In this document: positions 16,735-26,215 of the stretch, piece after piece
How the letters are laid out: each line of letters starts with the position of its first letter
How positions within the stretch are numbered: the stretch's first letter is position 1
NCBI RefSeq assembly: GCF_001557215.1
Contig: NZ_LSJM01000330.1
Span: 1-26,215 of the forward strand
From: Sphingomonas sp. CCH9-E2
GTDB lineage: Bacteria; Pseudomonadota; Alphaproteobacteria; Sphingomonadales; Sphingomonadaceae
Reading direction: 5' to 3'
DNA length: 26,215 bases
Translations under genes and position numbers: made by a program
The notes under the pieces: generated by a model
Databases searched by the model: none
What the model was told of the DNA's origin: nothing
What the model saw: the letters and a program-made list of their open reading frames with translations, nothing else

Positions 16735-18705
16735 ATGACCGACGCCGCGCCCGTTCCTGCCACACCGATGACCGGGCGCGACCGGCCGCTGTTCCTGCTG
16801 TCGTTCCGCCAGCGCGACGAGCTTGCGGCGCAGGCGGCGCGCGCGGGCTGGCGGGTCGTGGCGGCGCGGCGCGGGGAGGGGGCCGATCGGCGCTTCCTGG
16901 CCAGCGGGGCGGCGGTGGCGGTGGTCGATGCGCGGGGTTCGGTTGCCGAAGGGCTTGCCGCCGTCCGCGCGATGGCACCCGTGACCAGCGCCAATGGCGC
17001 CGCGCTGCTCGCGCTCGTGTCGCGCGACGACACCGCGCGGCTGGGCGAATTCTACGACGCCGGTGCCACGCACTTTCTCGCCAGCCCGATGCGCGAGGTC
17101 GAGTTCGTTCAGGCGCTGCGCTTCGCCGCCCGCCACGCCCAGCGCACCGGGACCGACGCGGCCCGTGCGACCGGGGAACCGCTCGGCTGGCGTTACGATC
17201 CGGCGCTGCGCTCGCTGCAGGTCACGCCGGCACTCGCGGCGATGCTGGGCCTCAGCTCCGCGCCGTCGCTGCGCACCCTGCTGCGCCATGTCGAGGCGGC
17301 GGATCGCGGTGCGATGCGCGGCGCGCTGGCGCGGTTGCGCGAAGGGCTTCAGGCGACCGCCTTCGCCCACGACCTGCCGGGCGCGGGCCGCGTGGTCGAG
17401 CATCTGCAGCGCGACGCGCGCACCGGCCGCATCCACGCGCTGATCGAGCGGCTGGGCGAGGTCGATGCGAGCGCGGTGGTCCGCGACGTGCTGACCGGCG
17501 TGCGCGACGACACCGGCATGCGCCGCTGGCTCTCGCGTCGCCTCGACGAAGCGCAGCCGGTCGGCGTTGTCCTCGTCACGCTCGGCCGGTTCGACATGGT
17601 CAACACCGCCTATGGCCGCGACGCGGGCGATTCGGTCCTGCGCGCCGCCTCGACCCGCATCGCGGATGCCGCGCGCGCCACGCTCGGCCGCCGGGCGACG
17701 CTGGCGCGGATGGGCGGGGCCGAGTTTCTGGTCGCGGCGGAAGATGCCGACGCGCAAGCGCTCGCCGCCGCTGCCGCGGAAATCGAGGAGGCGCTGACCC
17801 GCCCCTTCGTGATCGGCGACGCGATCGCCCCGGTCGGCGCGCGCATAGCGACCGCAACCGCGCGTCCGGGCGACGATGCCGCCGCCTTGCTGCGCCGCGT
17901 GAGCGAGGCGCTCAGCGGCGACGAGGATGACCGCTCCATCCCGCTCGAAGCGCTCGCGGTCGATCTGCGTCACGCGATGGAGGCGGGCGAGATCGAGCTG
18001 CGCCTGCAGCCGCAGGTCGCCGTCGCCACCGGCGCGATCGTCGGGGTCGAGGCGCTGGCCCGCTGGCGTCACCCGCAGCATGGCGAGGTCGGCGCCGAAA
18101 CGCTGTTCGCCGCTGCCGCGCGTGCCGAGCTGGAGGTCGCGCTGTCGGAGCATGTCCAGCGCCTCGCCCTAACTCAGGCCGCGCGCTGGCCCGCCTCGCT
18201 CCGCCACCTGCGCTTGTCGGTCAACGTCACCGCCGCCGATGTCGCGCGTGCCGGCTTTGCCGACCTGTTCCTCGATTGGGTCGACAGCAGCGGCTTTCCG
18301 CGCGCGCGCCTGACCGTCGAGATTACCGAAAGCGGGCTGATCGACGATCTCGGCGAAGCCTCACGCCTGCTCAGCGAGTTGCGCGCCGCGGGCTGCCGCG
18401 TCGCGATCGACGATTTCGGCACCGGCTATTCCAGCCTCGCCTATCTGAAAGCCCTCCCGCTCGATTACCTCAAGGTCGACCGCAAGCTGACGCAGGACAT
18501 CACCGGCAGCGCGCGCGACCGTATCGTCGTGCGCGGCGTGATCGATATGGCGCGCTCGCTCGGCCTGACCGTGATCGCCGAAGGGGTGGAGACCCCCGAA
18601 CAGCTCGACCTGCTGGCCAAGGAGGGGTGCCAGACCTATCAGGGCTATCTCTGCGCCGAGCCGCTGACCCTTCCCGAACTTATTGCCCTGGTGGACCCTG
18701 CATGA
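16735..18705 (+). CDS. c-di-GMP phosphodiesterase: pseudo-receiver, PAS-like, degenerate GGDEF, EAL
   Basis: The 656-residue protein is a multidomain second-messenger enzyme. Residues about 17-130 look like a response-regulator fold without the acidic pocket (FLASP replaces the usual K-P), so it is a pseudo-receiver. Residues about 150-245 look PAS-like. The GGDEF domain (about 252-395) has GGAEF at 327-331, so cyclase activity is probably lost, though it may still bind GTP. The EAL domain (about 405-650) keeps E439-A-L, N497, E529, DD at 559-560, K580, E616 and Q636, so it should cleave c-di-GMP. I prefer the ATG at 16735 (AGGA nine bases before) over 16726. Its stop overlaps the next gene's ATG. 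No signal peptide or membrane helix is seen, so it is cytoplasmic. Confidence 0.93.
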   Translation: MTDAAPVPATPMTGRDRPLFLLSFRQRDELAAQAARAGWRVVAARRGEGADRRFLASGAAVAVVDARGSVAEGLAAVRAMAPVTSANGAALLALVSRDDTARLGEFYDAGATHFLASPMREVEFVQALRFAARHAQRTGTDAARATGEPLGWRYDPALRSLQVTPALAAMLGLSSAPSLRTLLRHVEAADRGAMRGALARLREGLQATAFAHDLPGAGRVVEHLQRDARTGRIHALIERLGEVDASAVVRDVLTGVRDDTGMRRWLSRRLDEAQPVGVVLVTLGRFDMVNTAYGRDAGDSVLRAASTRIADAARATLGRRATLARMGGAEFLVAAEDADAQALAAAAAEIEEALTRPFVIGDAIAPVGARIATATARPGDDAAALLRRVSEALSGDEDDRSIPLEALAVDLRHAMEAGEIELRLQPQVAVATGAIVGVEALARWRHPQHGEVGAETLFAAAARAELEVALSEHVQRLALTQAARWPASLRHLRLSVNVTAADVARAGFADLFLDWVDSSGFPRARLTVEITESGLIDDLGEASRLLSELRAAGCRVAIDDFGTGYSSLAYLKALPLDYLKVDRKLTQDITGSARDRIVVRGVIDMARSLGLTVIAEGVETPEQLDLLAKEGCQTYQGYLCAEPLTLPELIALVDPA

Positions 18706-19154
18706 ACGACCCCCGCGACGCGACCGGCGTCTGGTATGGCCGCTATTTCGCGACCGGCTGGGACGTGCCCGAAAACAGCTTCATCGCGCATCTCGAGGAG
18801 TTTGGCGGCGCGGTGGAGGGGACGATCACCGAACCCGACGATACCGGCCTGTCCGACATCCGACGCGCCTTCGTGTCCGGAACACGCAGCGCCGATACGC
18901 TGGTCTTCACCAAACAATATGACCCGGCTGGCCCGCTGGCGCACAGCGTTGCCTATTCGGGCCGGATCAGCGCGGACGGCACCGAAGTGACTGGCGACTG
19001 GCGCTTCTCGGGCTATCACGGCAGCTTCGTGATGAATCGCGAGATTTTCAGCGCCGAGGAACTGGACGAAGACGCGGTGGTGGACGAAGAACTGGTCATC
19101 GAACTGGGCGACCCGGCACCGCCGGCATGGCGCCTGTCATTTGGGAGGGATTAG
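18702..19154 (+). CDS. Conserved-looking 150-aa protein, unknown
   Basis: The 150-residue acidic protein has no signal peptide and no domain I recognise. Its sequence is rich in aromatics and glycine, with alternating strand-like segments (TGVWYGRYFATGW, GGAVEGTITEP, LVFTKQYD, SVAYSGRISADGTEVTGDWRFSGYHGSFVMNRE), suggesting a small beta-barrel or beta-sandwich. The C-terminus is Glu/Asp-rich. The ATG at 18702 overlaps the EAL gene stop (ATGA), and its stop directly abuts the hydrolase start, so it is firmly in this operon. A function in the c-di-GMP response or envelope is possible only by context. Confidence 0.75.
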   Translation: MNDPRDATGVWYGRYFATGWDVPENSFIAHLEEFGGAVEGTITEPDDTGLSDIRRAFVSGTRSADTLVFTKQYDPAGPLAHSVAYSGRISADGTEVTGDWRFSGYHGSFVMNREIFSAEELDEDAVVDEELVIELGDPAPPAWRLSFGRD

Positions 19155-20045
19155 ATGATGAACCGCCGCGGCCTGTTCGCGACATTGGCGATGCTGCTGA
19201 CCGCAGCCCTGCTCCCCACGCCCGCCGCGGCGAAGGGCTTCGCCTCCGACCGCATCGTTGTGACGGTGGAGGGGAAGGGTGCCGATGTCATCCTGATCCC
19301 CGGCCTGTCCTCCAGCCCCCGCGTCTGGGCGGAAATGACCGCAGCGCTCCCCGGCTATCGTTACCACAAGGTGCAGGTGCGCGGGTTCGGTGGGCTCGAC
19401 AAGGGCGGGAACACCGAAGGCAATGTCGCCGCACCGGTGGCCGAGGAAATCTCGCGCTACATCGCGGAGAACAAGCTCGGCAAGGTCGCGGTGATCGGCC
19501 ATTCGATGGGCGGGACGATGGCGATGATGCTCGCTGCGCGCCACCCGGATCAGGTCGGCAAGCTGATGGTCGTCGACATGCTCCCCTTCCTCGGCGCGAT
19601 GTTCGGCGGCCCGCAGGCGACGCCGGAGACGCTCAAGCCGATCGCCGACCAGATCATGGCCGGGATGCGCAACAGCCCGCAGGATGCCTATGCCAAGCAG
19701 CTTGAAGGCACGATCGCGTCGATGGTCGCGACCGAAGCCATGCGCGCGCCCGCGCTGGAGGACGCGATGAAGTCCGACCGCGACGTCTCCGCGCGCGCCT
19801 ATGGCGAACTGATCATGACCAATTTGATGCCCGAACTCGGCAAGATCACCGCGCCGACCACGGTGCTCTATGTGACGCCCCGTGGCGCACCGGTCACCGA
19901 CGCGCAGATGGACGGCTTCTATCAGGCATCCTTCGCCCCGATCAAAGGCGCGAAGCTGGTGCGCGTGCCGTCTTCCGCGCACTTCATCATGTGGGACAAC
20001 GCGCCCTTCTTCCAGGCACAGGTCAAGGCGTTCCTCGCAGCATGA
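19155..20045 (+). CDS. Exported alpha/beta hydrolase
   Basis: The 296-residue protein has an N-terminal signal peptide (MMNRRGLFATLAM... ending near AAAKG, residues 25-28), so it should act in the periplasm. It has the alpha/beta-hydrolase fold: the oxyanion region IPGLSSSPRVW at 48-58, the nucleophile elbow GHSMGG with S117, and H276 in SSAHFIMWD as the likely catalytic histidine. The substrate is unknown. GGGAGGGA lies upstream; the ATG at 19155 is the first after it, and 19158 is an equally good start. It sits between the 150-aa gene and an FKBP gene, joined to the latter by an ATGA overlap. Confidence 0.88.
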   Translation: MMNRRGLFATLAMLLTAALLPTPAAAKGFASDRIVVTVEGKGADVILIPGLSSSPRVWAEMTAALPGYRYHKVQVRGFGGLDKGGNTEGNVAAPVAEEISRYIAENKLGKVAVIGHSMGGTMAMMLAARHPDQVGKLMVVDMLPFLGAMFGGPQATPETLKPIADQIMAGMRNSPQDAYAKQLEGTIASMVATEAMRAPALEDAMKSDRDVSARAYGELIMTNLMPELGKITAPTTVLYVTPRGAPVTDAQMDGFYQASFAPIKGAKLVRVPSSAHFIMWDNAPFFQAQVKAFLAA

Positions 20046-20524
20046 AGCCCATCATCGCAATCGCCGCCGCGCTGATCGCGCTCCCCGCCGCCGCGCAGGA
20101 CGCGCCCGACCGGTCGCAGGACGTCGCCTGGCACAATCAGCAATCGCTCGCCCTCGCGCAGCGGCACGGCGGCGCAGGCTGGAACGTGACGAAAAGCGGC
20201 CTGCGCTGGCGGCTGATCGCGGGCAACGGCTCCGGCCAGCACCCCGGACCGACCGACCGCGTGACCGTGCATTATGTCGGCACCTTCACCGACGGCGCCG
20301 AATTCGACAGCTCGATCAAGCGCGGCCAGCCGATCACCTTCCCGCTCAACCGCGTCATCCGCGGCTGGACCGAGGGCGTCCAGCTGATGGGCGTCGGCGA
20401 CAAGGTGGAGTTCGCGATTCCCTCTGACATCGCCTACGGCCCCGCCGGCCGCGGCCCGATCCCGGGCGGCGCGACCTTGCTGTTCACGGTGGAGTTGCTG
20501 GGGATCGAAGGGGTGGGGGAGTAG
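20042..20524 (+). CDS. Periplasmic FKBP-type peptidyl-prolyl isomerase
   Basis: The 160-residue protein is a small FK506-binding-type prolyl isomerase. Residues 1-19 are a signal peptide (hydrophobic, ending ALPAAAQD). The FKBP core spans about 70-155 with VTVHYVG (Y78), F88-D89, VIRGW (V105, I106, W109), Y132 and F148, the usual active-site aromatics. It assists folding of exported proteins. The ATG at 20042 overlaps the hydrolase stop (ATGA). It is probably cotranscribed with the EAL protein, the unknown protein and the hydrolase. Confidence 0.94.
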   Translation: MKPIIAIAAALIALPAAAQDAPDRSQDVAWHNQQSLALAQRHGGAGWNVTKSGLRWRLIAGNGSGQHPGPTDRVTVHYVGTFTDGAEFDSSIKRGQPITFPLNRVIRGWTEGVQLMGVGDKVEFAIPSDIAYGPAGRGPIPGGATLLFTVELLGIEGVGE

Positions 20525-20528
20525 AGGG

Positions 20529-20840
20529 ATGGAACGACAGGACCGAAGCGTATCGCTTCCCACGCAAATGCAAGGTCGATGGGTCGACGCCGAAGATTCG
20601 ACGTCTGAGTTGGTTGTTTCGGGTGGCGAGGTTAGCTGCTTCGGCAAGCTAGTCGCCTACGACTTCAAATTGCTGGGGACGGACGATGGTGCGCTGACCG
20701 TGAGCTTGAAAATCAACGACCCAGCGGGTGAGGATGATTTTCAGCGATCAAATGTGACCGAATTGGTGATCACGCCAGAAGGCGAGTTCCACGCATATAA
20801 CACGCAGTTCGCAAGCCAGTTTGTCCGGTCAGACAGCTAA
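20529..20840 (+). CDS. Small hypothetical protein, 103 aa
   Basis: This 103-residue protein has no signal peptide and no family I recognise. It starts four bases after the FKBP stop with a GAGGG sequence just before the ATG. Predicted beta strands (SELVVSGGEV, KLVAYDFKLLG, ALTVSLKIND) suggest a small beta fold. Its codon and base use are less GC-rich than the neighbours, which hints at later acquisition or weak selection. It is convergent with the SDR gene beyond the inverted repeats at 20875-21089. It could be a real gene or a poorly conserved one. Confidence 0.5.
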   Translation: MERQDRSVSLPTQMQGRWVDAEDSTSELVVSGGEVSCFGKLVAYDFKLLGTDDGALTVSLKINDPAGEDDFQRSNVTELVITPEGEFHAYNTQFASQFVRSDS

Positions 20841-20874
20841 ACTCCTGTTGGATAGGCCGCGATCAACCACCCCA

Positions 20875-20967
20875 CCGTCATCCTGAACTCGTTTCAGGAT
20901 CCGCGTCTCCACCAGCGGTTCAGTCGCCTGCTGCGCTGTGGATGCTGAAACAAGTTCAGCATGACGG
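20875..20967. repeat. Imperfect inverted repeat, 28-base arms
   Basis: Arms 20875-20902 and 20940-20967 are complementary apart from a few bases and read CCGTCATCCTGAAC and variants. The repeat lies in the gap between two convergent genes. The family is widespread in sphingomonad spacers; its role here may be terminator or mRNA end. Confidence 0.88.
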
Positions 20968-21006
20968 AAGTCGAGGGGGCAGCCAGCGATCACCTAAATT
21001 TCGTCG

Positions 21007-21089
21007 CCCCGGGCTTGACCCGGGGCAGGGCTGTCTTGGCGTGCGTCGGGAGCAGAAGTAAGGAGCCCCGCCCCGGGTCAAGCCCGGGG
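21007..21089. repeat. Perfect inverted repeat, 19-base arms
   Basis: CCCCGGGCTTGACCCGGGG at 21007-21025 and its exact complement at 21071-21089 frame 45 bases. It immediately follows the imperfect repeat above and ends just before the SDR stop. The arms are themselves nearly palindromic. Confidence 0.9.
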
Positions 21090-21103
21090 TGATAGGGGAG
21101 GGA

Positions 21104-21814
21104 TCACCCCAGCGCCTCAAACGCCCCCGTCTCGAAATCCTCGCCCAGCATCGCAACGATCCGGTTCGCCACGTCTTCCGGCGGCTTGACGCTCTCAGGC
21201 GCCTCGCCCGGATACGCCCGCGCGCGCATCTTGGTCCGCGTCGCGCCCGGATCGAGCAGTGCCACGCGTACCTTGGTCAGGTTGCGCACCTCGTCGGCAT
21301 AGCTCAGCAGCAGATTCTCGAACGCCGCCTTGGTCGCGCCGTACAGGCCCCAATAGGCGCGCGGTTGGCGCCCGACTTTCGACGTCACGCCGATCACGCG
21401 CCCCGCGTCCGACTTGCGCAGCAACCCGTCGAATGCGCCGATCAGCGCCGCCTGGGCGCTGACGTTGAGCGCCAGCACCTTGGCCACTTCCTTGGGATCG
21501 AACGCCGAAATCTGCGACAGCGTGCCCAGCGCGGCGGCGTTCAGGACCAGGATGTCGAGCTTGCCCCAGCGTTCCGCCACCGCGGCGGCGAGGCGCGGGA
21601 TCGAATCCGTCTCGATCAGGTCCATCGGCGCGATCGTCGCCGATCCGCCTGCCGCGAAGATCGCTTCCTCGACCTCTTCAAGACCGCCGGCGGTGCGCGC
21701 GGTCAGCACGACATGCGCGCCCTGTGCCGCCAGCGCGATCGCGGTCGCCGCGCCAATCCCACGGCTCGCGCCGGTGACGAGCGCGATGCGCCCGGCAAGT
21801 GCCTGTTCTGTCAT
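21104..21814 (-). CDS. Short-chain dehydrogenase/reductase
   Basis: The 236-residue protein is a classical SDR using NAD(P)(H). It has the cofactor motif TGASRGIG at 14-21, N92 in LNAAALG, S145, and the catalytic Y158-x-x-x-K162 (YGATK). The substrate is not predictable; the gene is often found next to purF in alphaproteobacteria. The ATG at 21814 is four bases after the purF stop, so the two are probably cotranscribed. The frame upstream of this start overlaps purF and has no SDR features. Confidence 0.92.
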   Translation of the reverse strand: MTEQALAGRIALVTGASRGIGAATAIALAAQGAHVVLTARTAGGLEEVEEAIFAAGGSATIAPMDLIETDSIPRLAAAVAERWGKLDILVLNAAALGTLSQISAFDPKEVAKVLALNVSAQAALIGAFDGLLRKSDAGRVIGVTSKVGRQPRAYWGLYGATKAAFENLLLSYADEVRNLTKVRVALLDPGATRTKMRARAYPGEAPESVKPPEDVANRIVAMLGEDFETGAFEALG

Positions 21815-21818
21815 GCGA

Positions 21819-23270
21819 TCAGCGTTTCTCGTCGAGCAACGCGAGCTGGCCGATTGCCTGCTCGTCATGGTCGGTCAATTGGGTCGGATATTCGCCGGTA
21901 AAGCACGCGTCGCAGTAGCGCGGCAGCACGTCGCCGCGCCGCGCCTCGCCCAACGCGCGATACAGCCCGTCGATCGACACGAACGCCAGGCTGTCGGCCT
22001 TGATGAACTTGGCCATGCCGGCCACGTCATGCTGCGCGGCGAGCAGCTTCGAGCGCTCGGGCGTGTCGACGCCATAGAAACAGCTATGCGTCGTCGGCGG
22101 GCTGGCGATGCGCATATGCACTTCCGCAGCACCCGCTTCGCGCATCATCTCGACGATCTTCAGGCTGGTCGTGCCGCGCACGATCGAATCGTCGATCAGC
22201 ACGATCCGCTTGCCCTGGATCAGCGCGCGATTGGCATTGTGCTTGAGCTTGACGCCCAGCCGCCGCACTTCCGCGCTCGGCTGGATGAACGTCCGCCCCA
22301 CATAGTGCGAGCGGATGATGCCCAGCTCGAACGGAATGCCCGATTGCTGGGCATAGCCGATCGCGGCAGGGACGCCCGAATCCGGCACCGGGATCACCAG
22401 ATCCGCCTCGACCGGCGATTCGATCGCCAGCTCGGCGCCGATGCCCTTGCGCACGGTATAGACCGATCGGTCCTGCGCGATCGAATCCGGGCGGCTGAAA
22501 TAGACCCATTCGAAGATGCACGGGCGCGGCGCGATCGCGGTGAACGGGCGGATCGATCGCATCGCGCCGTCCTTGACAATCACCAGCTCGCCCGGCTCGA
22601 CATCGCGGACATAGGTCGCACCGACCACGTCGAGCGCCACCGTCTCCGACGCGAAGATGAAGCTGTCGCCAAGGCGGCCCATCACCAGCGGACGGATGCC
22701 CAGCGGGTCGCGGCACGCGATCATGCCTTCCTGCGTCATGCAGATCAGCGAATAGGCGCCCTCGACCTGCTTGAGCGCATCGATGAACCGGTCGAGCAGG
22801 TCCTTGTAGCCGCTCGTCGCGACCAGATGGATGATCGTCTCGGTATCCGACGTCGACTGGAAGATCGAACCGCGCCGGATCAGCTCGCGGCGCAGATGCA
22901 TCGCGTTTGAGATATTGCCGTTATGCGCCACCGCGAACCCGCCGCTCGCCAGCTCGGCATAGAGCGGCTGGACGTTGCGCAGCGCGGTCTCGCCGGTGGT
23001 CGAATAGCGGACATGGCCGCACGCGACATCGCCGGCCAGCGCGCGGATCACCTCGTCGCGGTCGAAATTGCCTGCGACATGGCCCATCGCGCGGTGCGTA
23101 TGGAAATGCGCGCCGTCAAAGCTGGTGATGCCGGCGGCCTCCTGCCCGCGATGCTGGAGTGCATGGAGGCCCAGCGCGACAAGCGCGGCTGCGCCCTCGG
23201 CACCGGAAACGCCGAATACGCCGCACTCTTCGTGCAGCTTGTCGTCATCGAACGGATGTGTGGTCAGCAT
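21819..23270 (-). CDS. purF: Amidophosphoribosyltransferase
   Basis: PurF makes phosphoribosylamine, the first committed step of purine synthesis. The 483-residue protein has a short propeptide, after which C16 in EECGVFGVSG becomes the N-terminal nucleophile. The PRPP site VLIDDSIVRGTT is clear in the C-terminal half. Cysteines in HSCFYGVD and YCDACFTGEYP fit the iron-sulfur, Bacillus-type form. The ATG at 23270 (AAGGG upstream) starts just before the propeptide; the longer frame upstream is not PurF-like. The divergent gene to the right is a small Rho-N-like protein. Confidence 0.97.
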   Translation of the reverse strand: MLTTHPFDDDKLHEECGVFGVSGAEGAAALVALGLHALQHRGQEAAGITSFDGAHFHTHRAMGHVAGNFDRDEVIRALAGDVACGHVRYSTTGETALRNVQPLYAELASGGFAVAHNGNISNAMHLRRELIRRGSIFQSTSDTETIIHLVATSGYKDLLDRFIDALKQVEGAYSLICMTQEGMIACRDPLGIRPLVMGRLGDSFIFASETVALDVVGATYVRDVEPGELVIVKDGAMRSIRPFTAIAPRPCIFEWVYFSRPDSIAQDRSVYTVRKGIGAELAIESPVEADLVIPVPDSGVPAAIGYAQQSGIPFELGIIRSHYVGRTFIQPSAEVRRLGVKLKHNANRALIQGKRIVLIDDSIVRGTTSLKIVEMMREAGAAEVHMRIASPPTTHSCFYGVDTPERSKLLAAQHDVAGMAKFIKADSLAFVSIDGLYRALGEARRGDVLPRYCDACFTGEYPTQLTDHDEQAIGQLALLDEKR

Positions 23271-23406
23271 CGGCCCTTCGGGGGAGTCGTTGGTCGATCC
23301 GCGGGCATATAGGCAGTCGATCCGGCTTTGTCGCCTGTTTGTCACATCAAATCCGGGATCATTGTGTTTCCCCGTAGGTTTTCTTGAGATCGGCAGGAGA
23401 CGCATC

Positions 23407-23655
23407 ATGGCCAAGGACCACGGACCCCAGATCAAGGACGACAAACTCTACGAAGAGCTGCGCAAGGACGGCGCGTCGAAGGAGAAAGCCGCGCGCATCG
23501 CCAACGCCAAGGCGGAAGGCTCGCTCGACCACAAGAGCACCCGGCTCGAGGATCGCACGAAGGAAGAGCTGTACGACGAGGCCAAGGAGATCGGCATCGA
23601 AGGCCGCTCCGACATGACCAAGGACGAACTCATCGACGCGATTCGCTCGAATTGA
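23407..23655 (+). CDS. Small Rho-N/SAP-like protein
   Basis: The 82-residue, highly charged protein has an N-terminal MAKDHGPQIKDDKLYEELRK segment and, at 50-82, TKEELYDEAKEIGIEG and MTKDELIDAIRSN, a helix-extended-helix pattern like the Rho termination factor N-terminal or SAP-like domain that binds nucleic acid. The start is supported by AGGAGA just upstream. It is a stand-alone gene in its own transcription unit, divergent from purF. Similar short proteins are seen in many alphaproteobacteria, often with stress genes such as katG, which is next here. The function is not known. Confidence 0.82.
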   Translation: MAKDHGPQIKDDKLYEELRKDGASKEKAARIANAKAEGSLDHKSTRLEDRTKEELYDEAKEIGIEGRSDMTKDELIDAIRSN

Positions 23656-23659
23656 TCTT

Positions 23660-23764
23660 GTCACCCCGGCCTTGTGCCGGGGTCCACTGGGAGGCTGGCG
23701 CGAAGCAAGCGGCTCAATCGCCGCGCTTGAGGTTGGGTGGATCCCGGCACGAGGCCGGGGTGAC
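23660..23764. repeat. Inverted repeat, 28-base arms
   Basis: Arms 23660-23687 and 23737-23764 are complementary with about two mismatches and share the CACCCCGGCC-type core seen elsewhere in the window. It is placed right after the small Rho-N gene and upstream of katG, so it could end the first unit. Confidence 0.9.
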
Positions 23765-23795
23765 GAATGGATGCAATCCCCAGCTCGTTCGCCCT

Positions 23796-23826
23796 AATCG
23801 ATGACACAACCGCGACATAATCGATT
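23796..23826. promoter_or_regulatory. Inverted repeat AATCGAT-N17-ATCGATT upstream of katG
   Basis: Two 7-base arms are exact complements 17 bases apart, about 95 bases ahead of the katG ATG. TAATCGAT also recurs as a direct repeat 23 bases apart. It could be a regulator site controlling katG; it does not match the E. coli OxyR consensus clearly. Confidence 0.35.
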
Positions 23827-23842
23827 TCCTCACTCGCACTGA

Positions 23843-26122
<2,280 letters not shown>

Positions 26123-26135
26123 AGCAGAAAGAAAG

Positions 26136-26157
26136 CCCCTCCCCTTCAGGGGAGGGG
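26136..26157. terminator. GC-rich hairpin after katG
   Basis: CCCCTCCCC and its complement (26136-26144, 26149-26157) enclose TTCA, a 9-bp stem 13 bases after the katG stop. Few T follow, so it could end or stabilise the transcript. The rest of the window to 26215 shows no gene. Confidence 0.7.
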
Positions 26158-26215
26158 TTGGGGTGGGGCAGTCAATGCCTCGCAGAGACACGGCCGCGCC
26201 GGGACACCCCGCCGC

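Noticed and set aside
16720..18153. 477-codon open frame opposite the EAL gene
   Set aside because: The sense strand has intact EAL motifs and correct junctions; the antisense translation has only low-complexity Arg/Ala/Gly content.
21414..22910. 498-codon open frame on the plus strand across the SDR and purF genes
   Set aside because: It crosses two real genes in antisense and has no domain; explained by third-position GC.

Overview
The window looks like a chromosome segment of a sphingomonad (Alphaproteobacteria, Sphingomonas or a close relative). GC and third-position GC are very high. The gene families fit that group, and the intergenic spaces hold GC-rich inverted repeats of a type I associate with sphingomonad chromosomes. 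This placement is inferred from protein style and layout, not from a marker alignment. I see no rRNA, tRNA, CRISPR array, transposase or phage module.

Layout. (1) 1-5228: the 3' end of a mannose-1-phosphate guanylyltransferase gene meets, tail to tail, a minus-strand operon reading leftwards from 5228. The operon encodes a BioF2/CelD-like acyltransferase, a cupin/JmjC-type Fe(II) oxygenase, a second BioF2-like acyltransferase and a polytopic membrane protein. The first three overlap by ATGA/GTGA junctions. This looks like the edge of a surface-polysaccharide locus. (2) 5229-6850: an unusually AT-rich, palindrome-rich spacer, then a divergent two-repeat MraZ-like protein and a small zinc-ribbon protein, closed by a strong terminator. 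(3) 6989-9065: groES-groEL on the minus strand with a CIRCE operator and promoter. (4) 9272-11704: a Gly/Ser-rich lipoprotein followed by a two-partner-secretion (TpsB/FhaC-like) outer-membrane transporter. (5) 11810-14733: sppA, a phosphinothricin-acetyltransferase-like GNAT, and a small STAS/SpoIIAA-like protein. (6) 14907-16675: moaA and nadK on the minus strand, overlapping by ATGA. (7) 16735-20840: a c-di-GMP protein (pseudo-receiver, PAS-like, degenerate GGAEF, intact EAL) tightly linked to an unknown 150-aa protein, a secreted alpha/beta hydrolase and a periplasmic FKBP, then an orphan small gene. (8) 21104-23270: purF and a short-chain dehydrogenase on the minus strand. (9) 23407-26122: a Rho-N-like small protein and katG.

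Most of this is ordinary core genome. The parts most worth following are the acyltransferase-oxygenase-acyltransferase-membrane protein operon, the orphan MraZ-like protein with its palindromic AT-rich leader, the lipoprotein/TpsB pair with a helically phased triple repeat upstream, and the EAL-protein operon that leads into exported proteins. No single system here can be called new from sequence alone.
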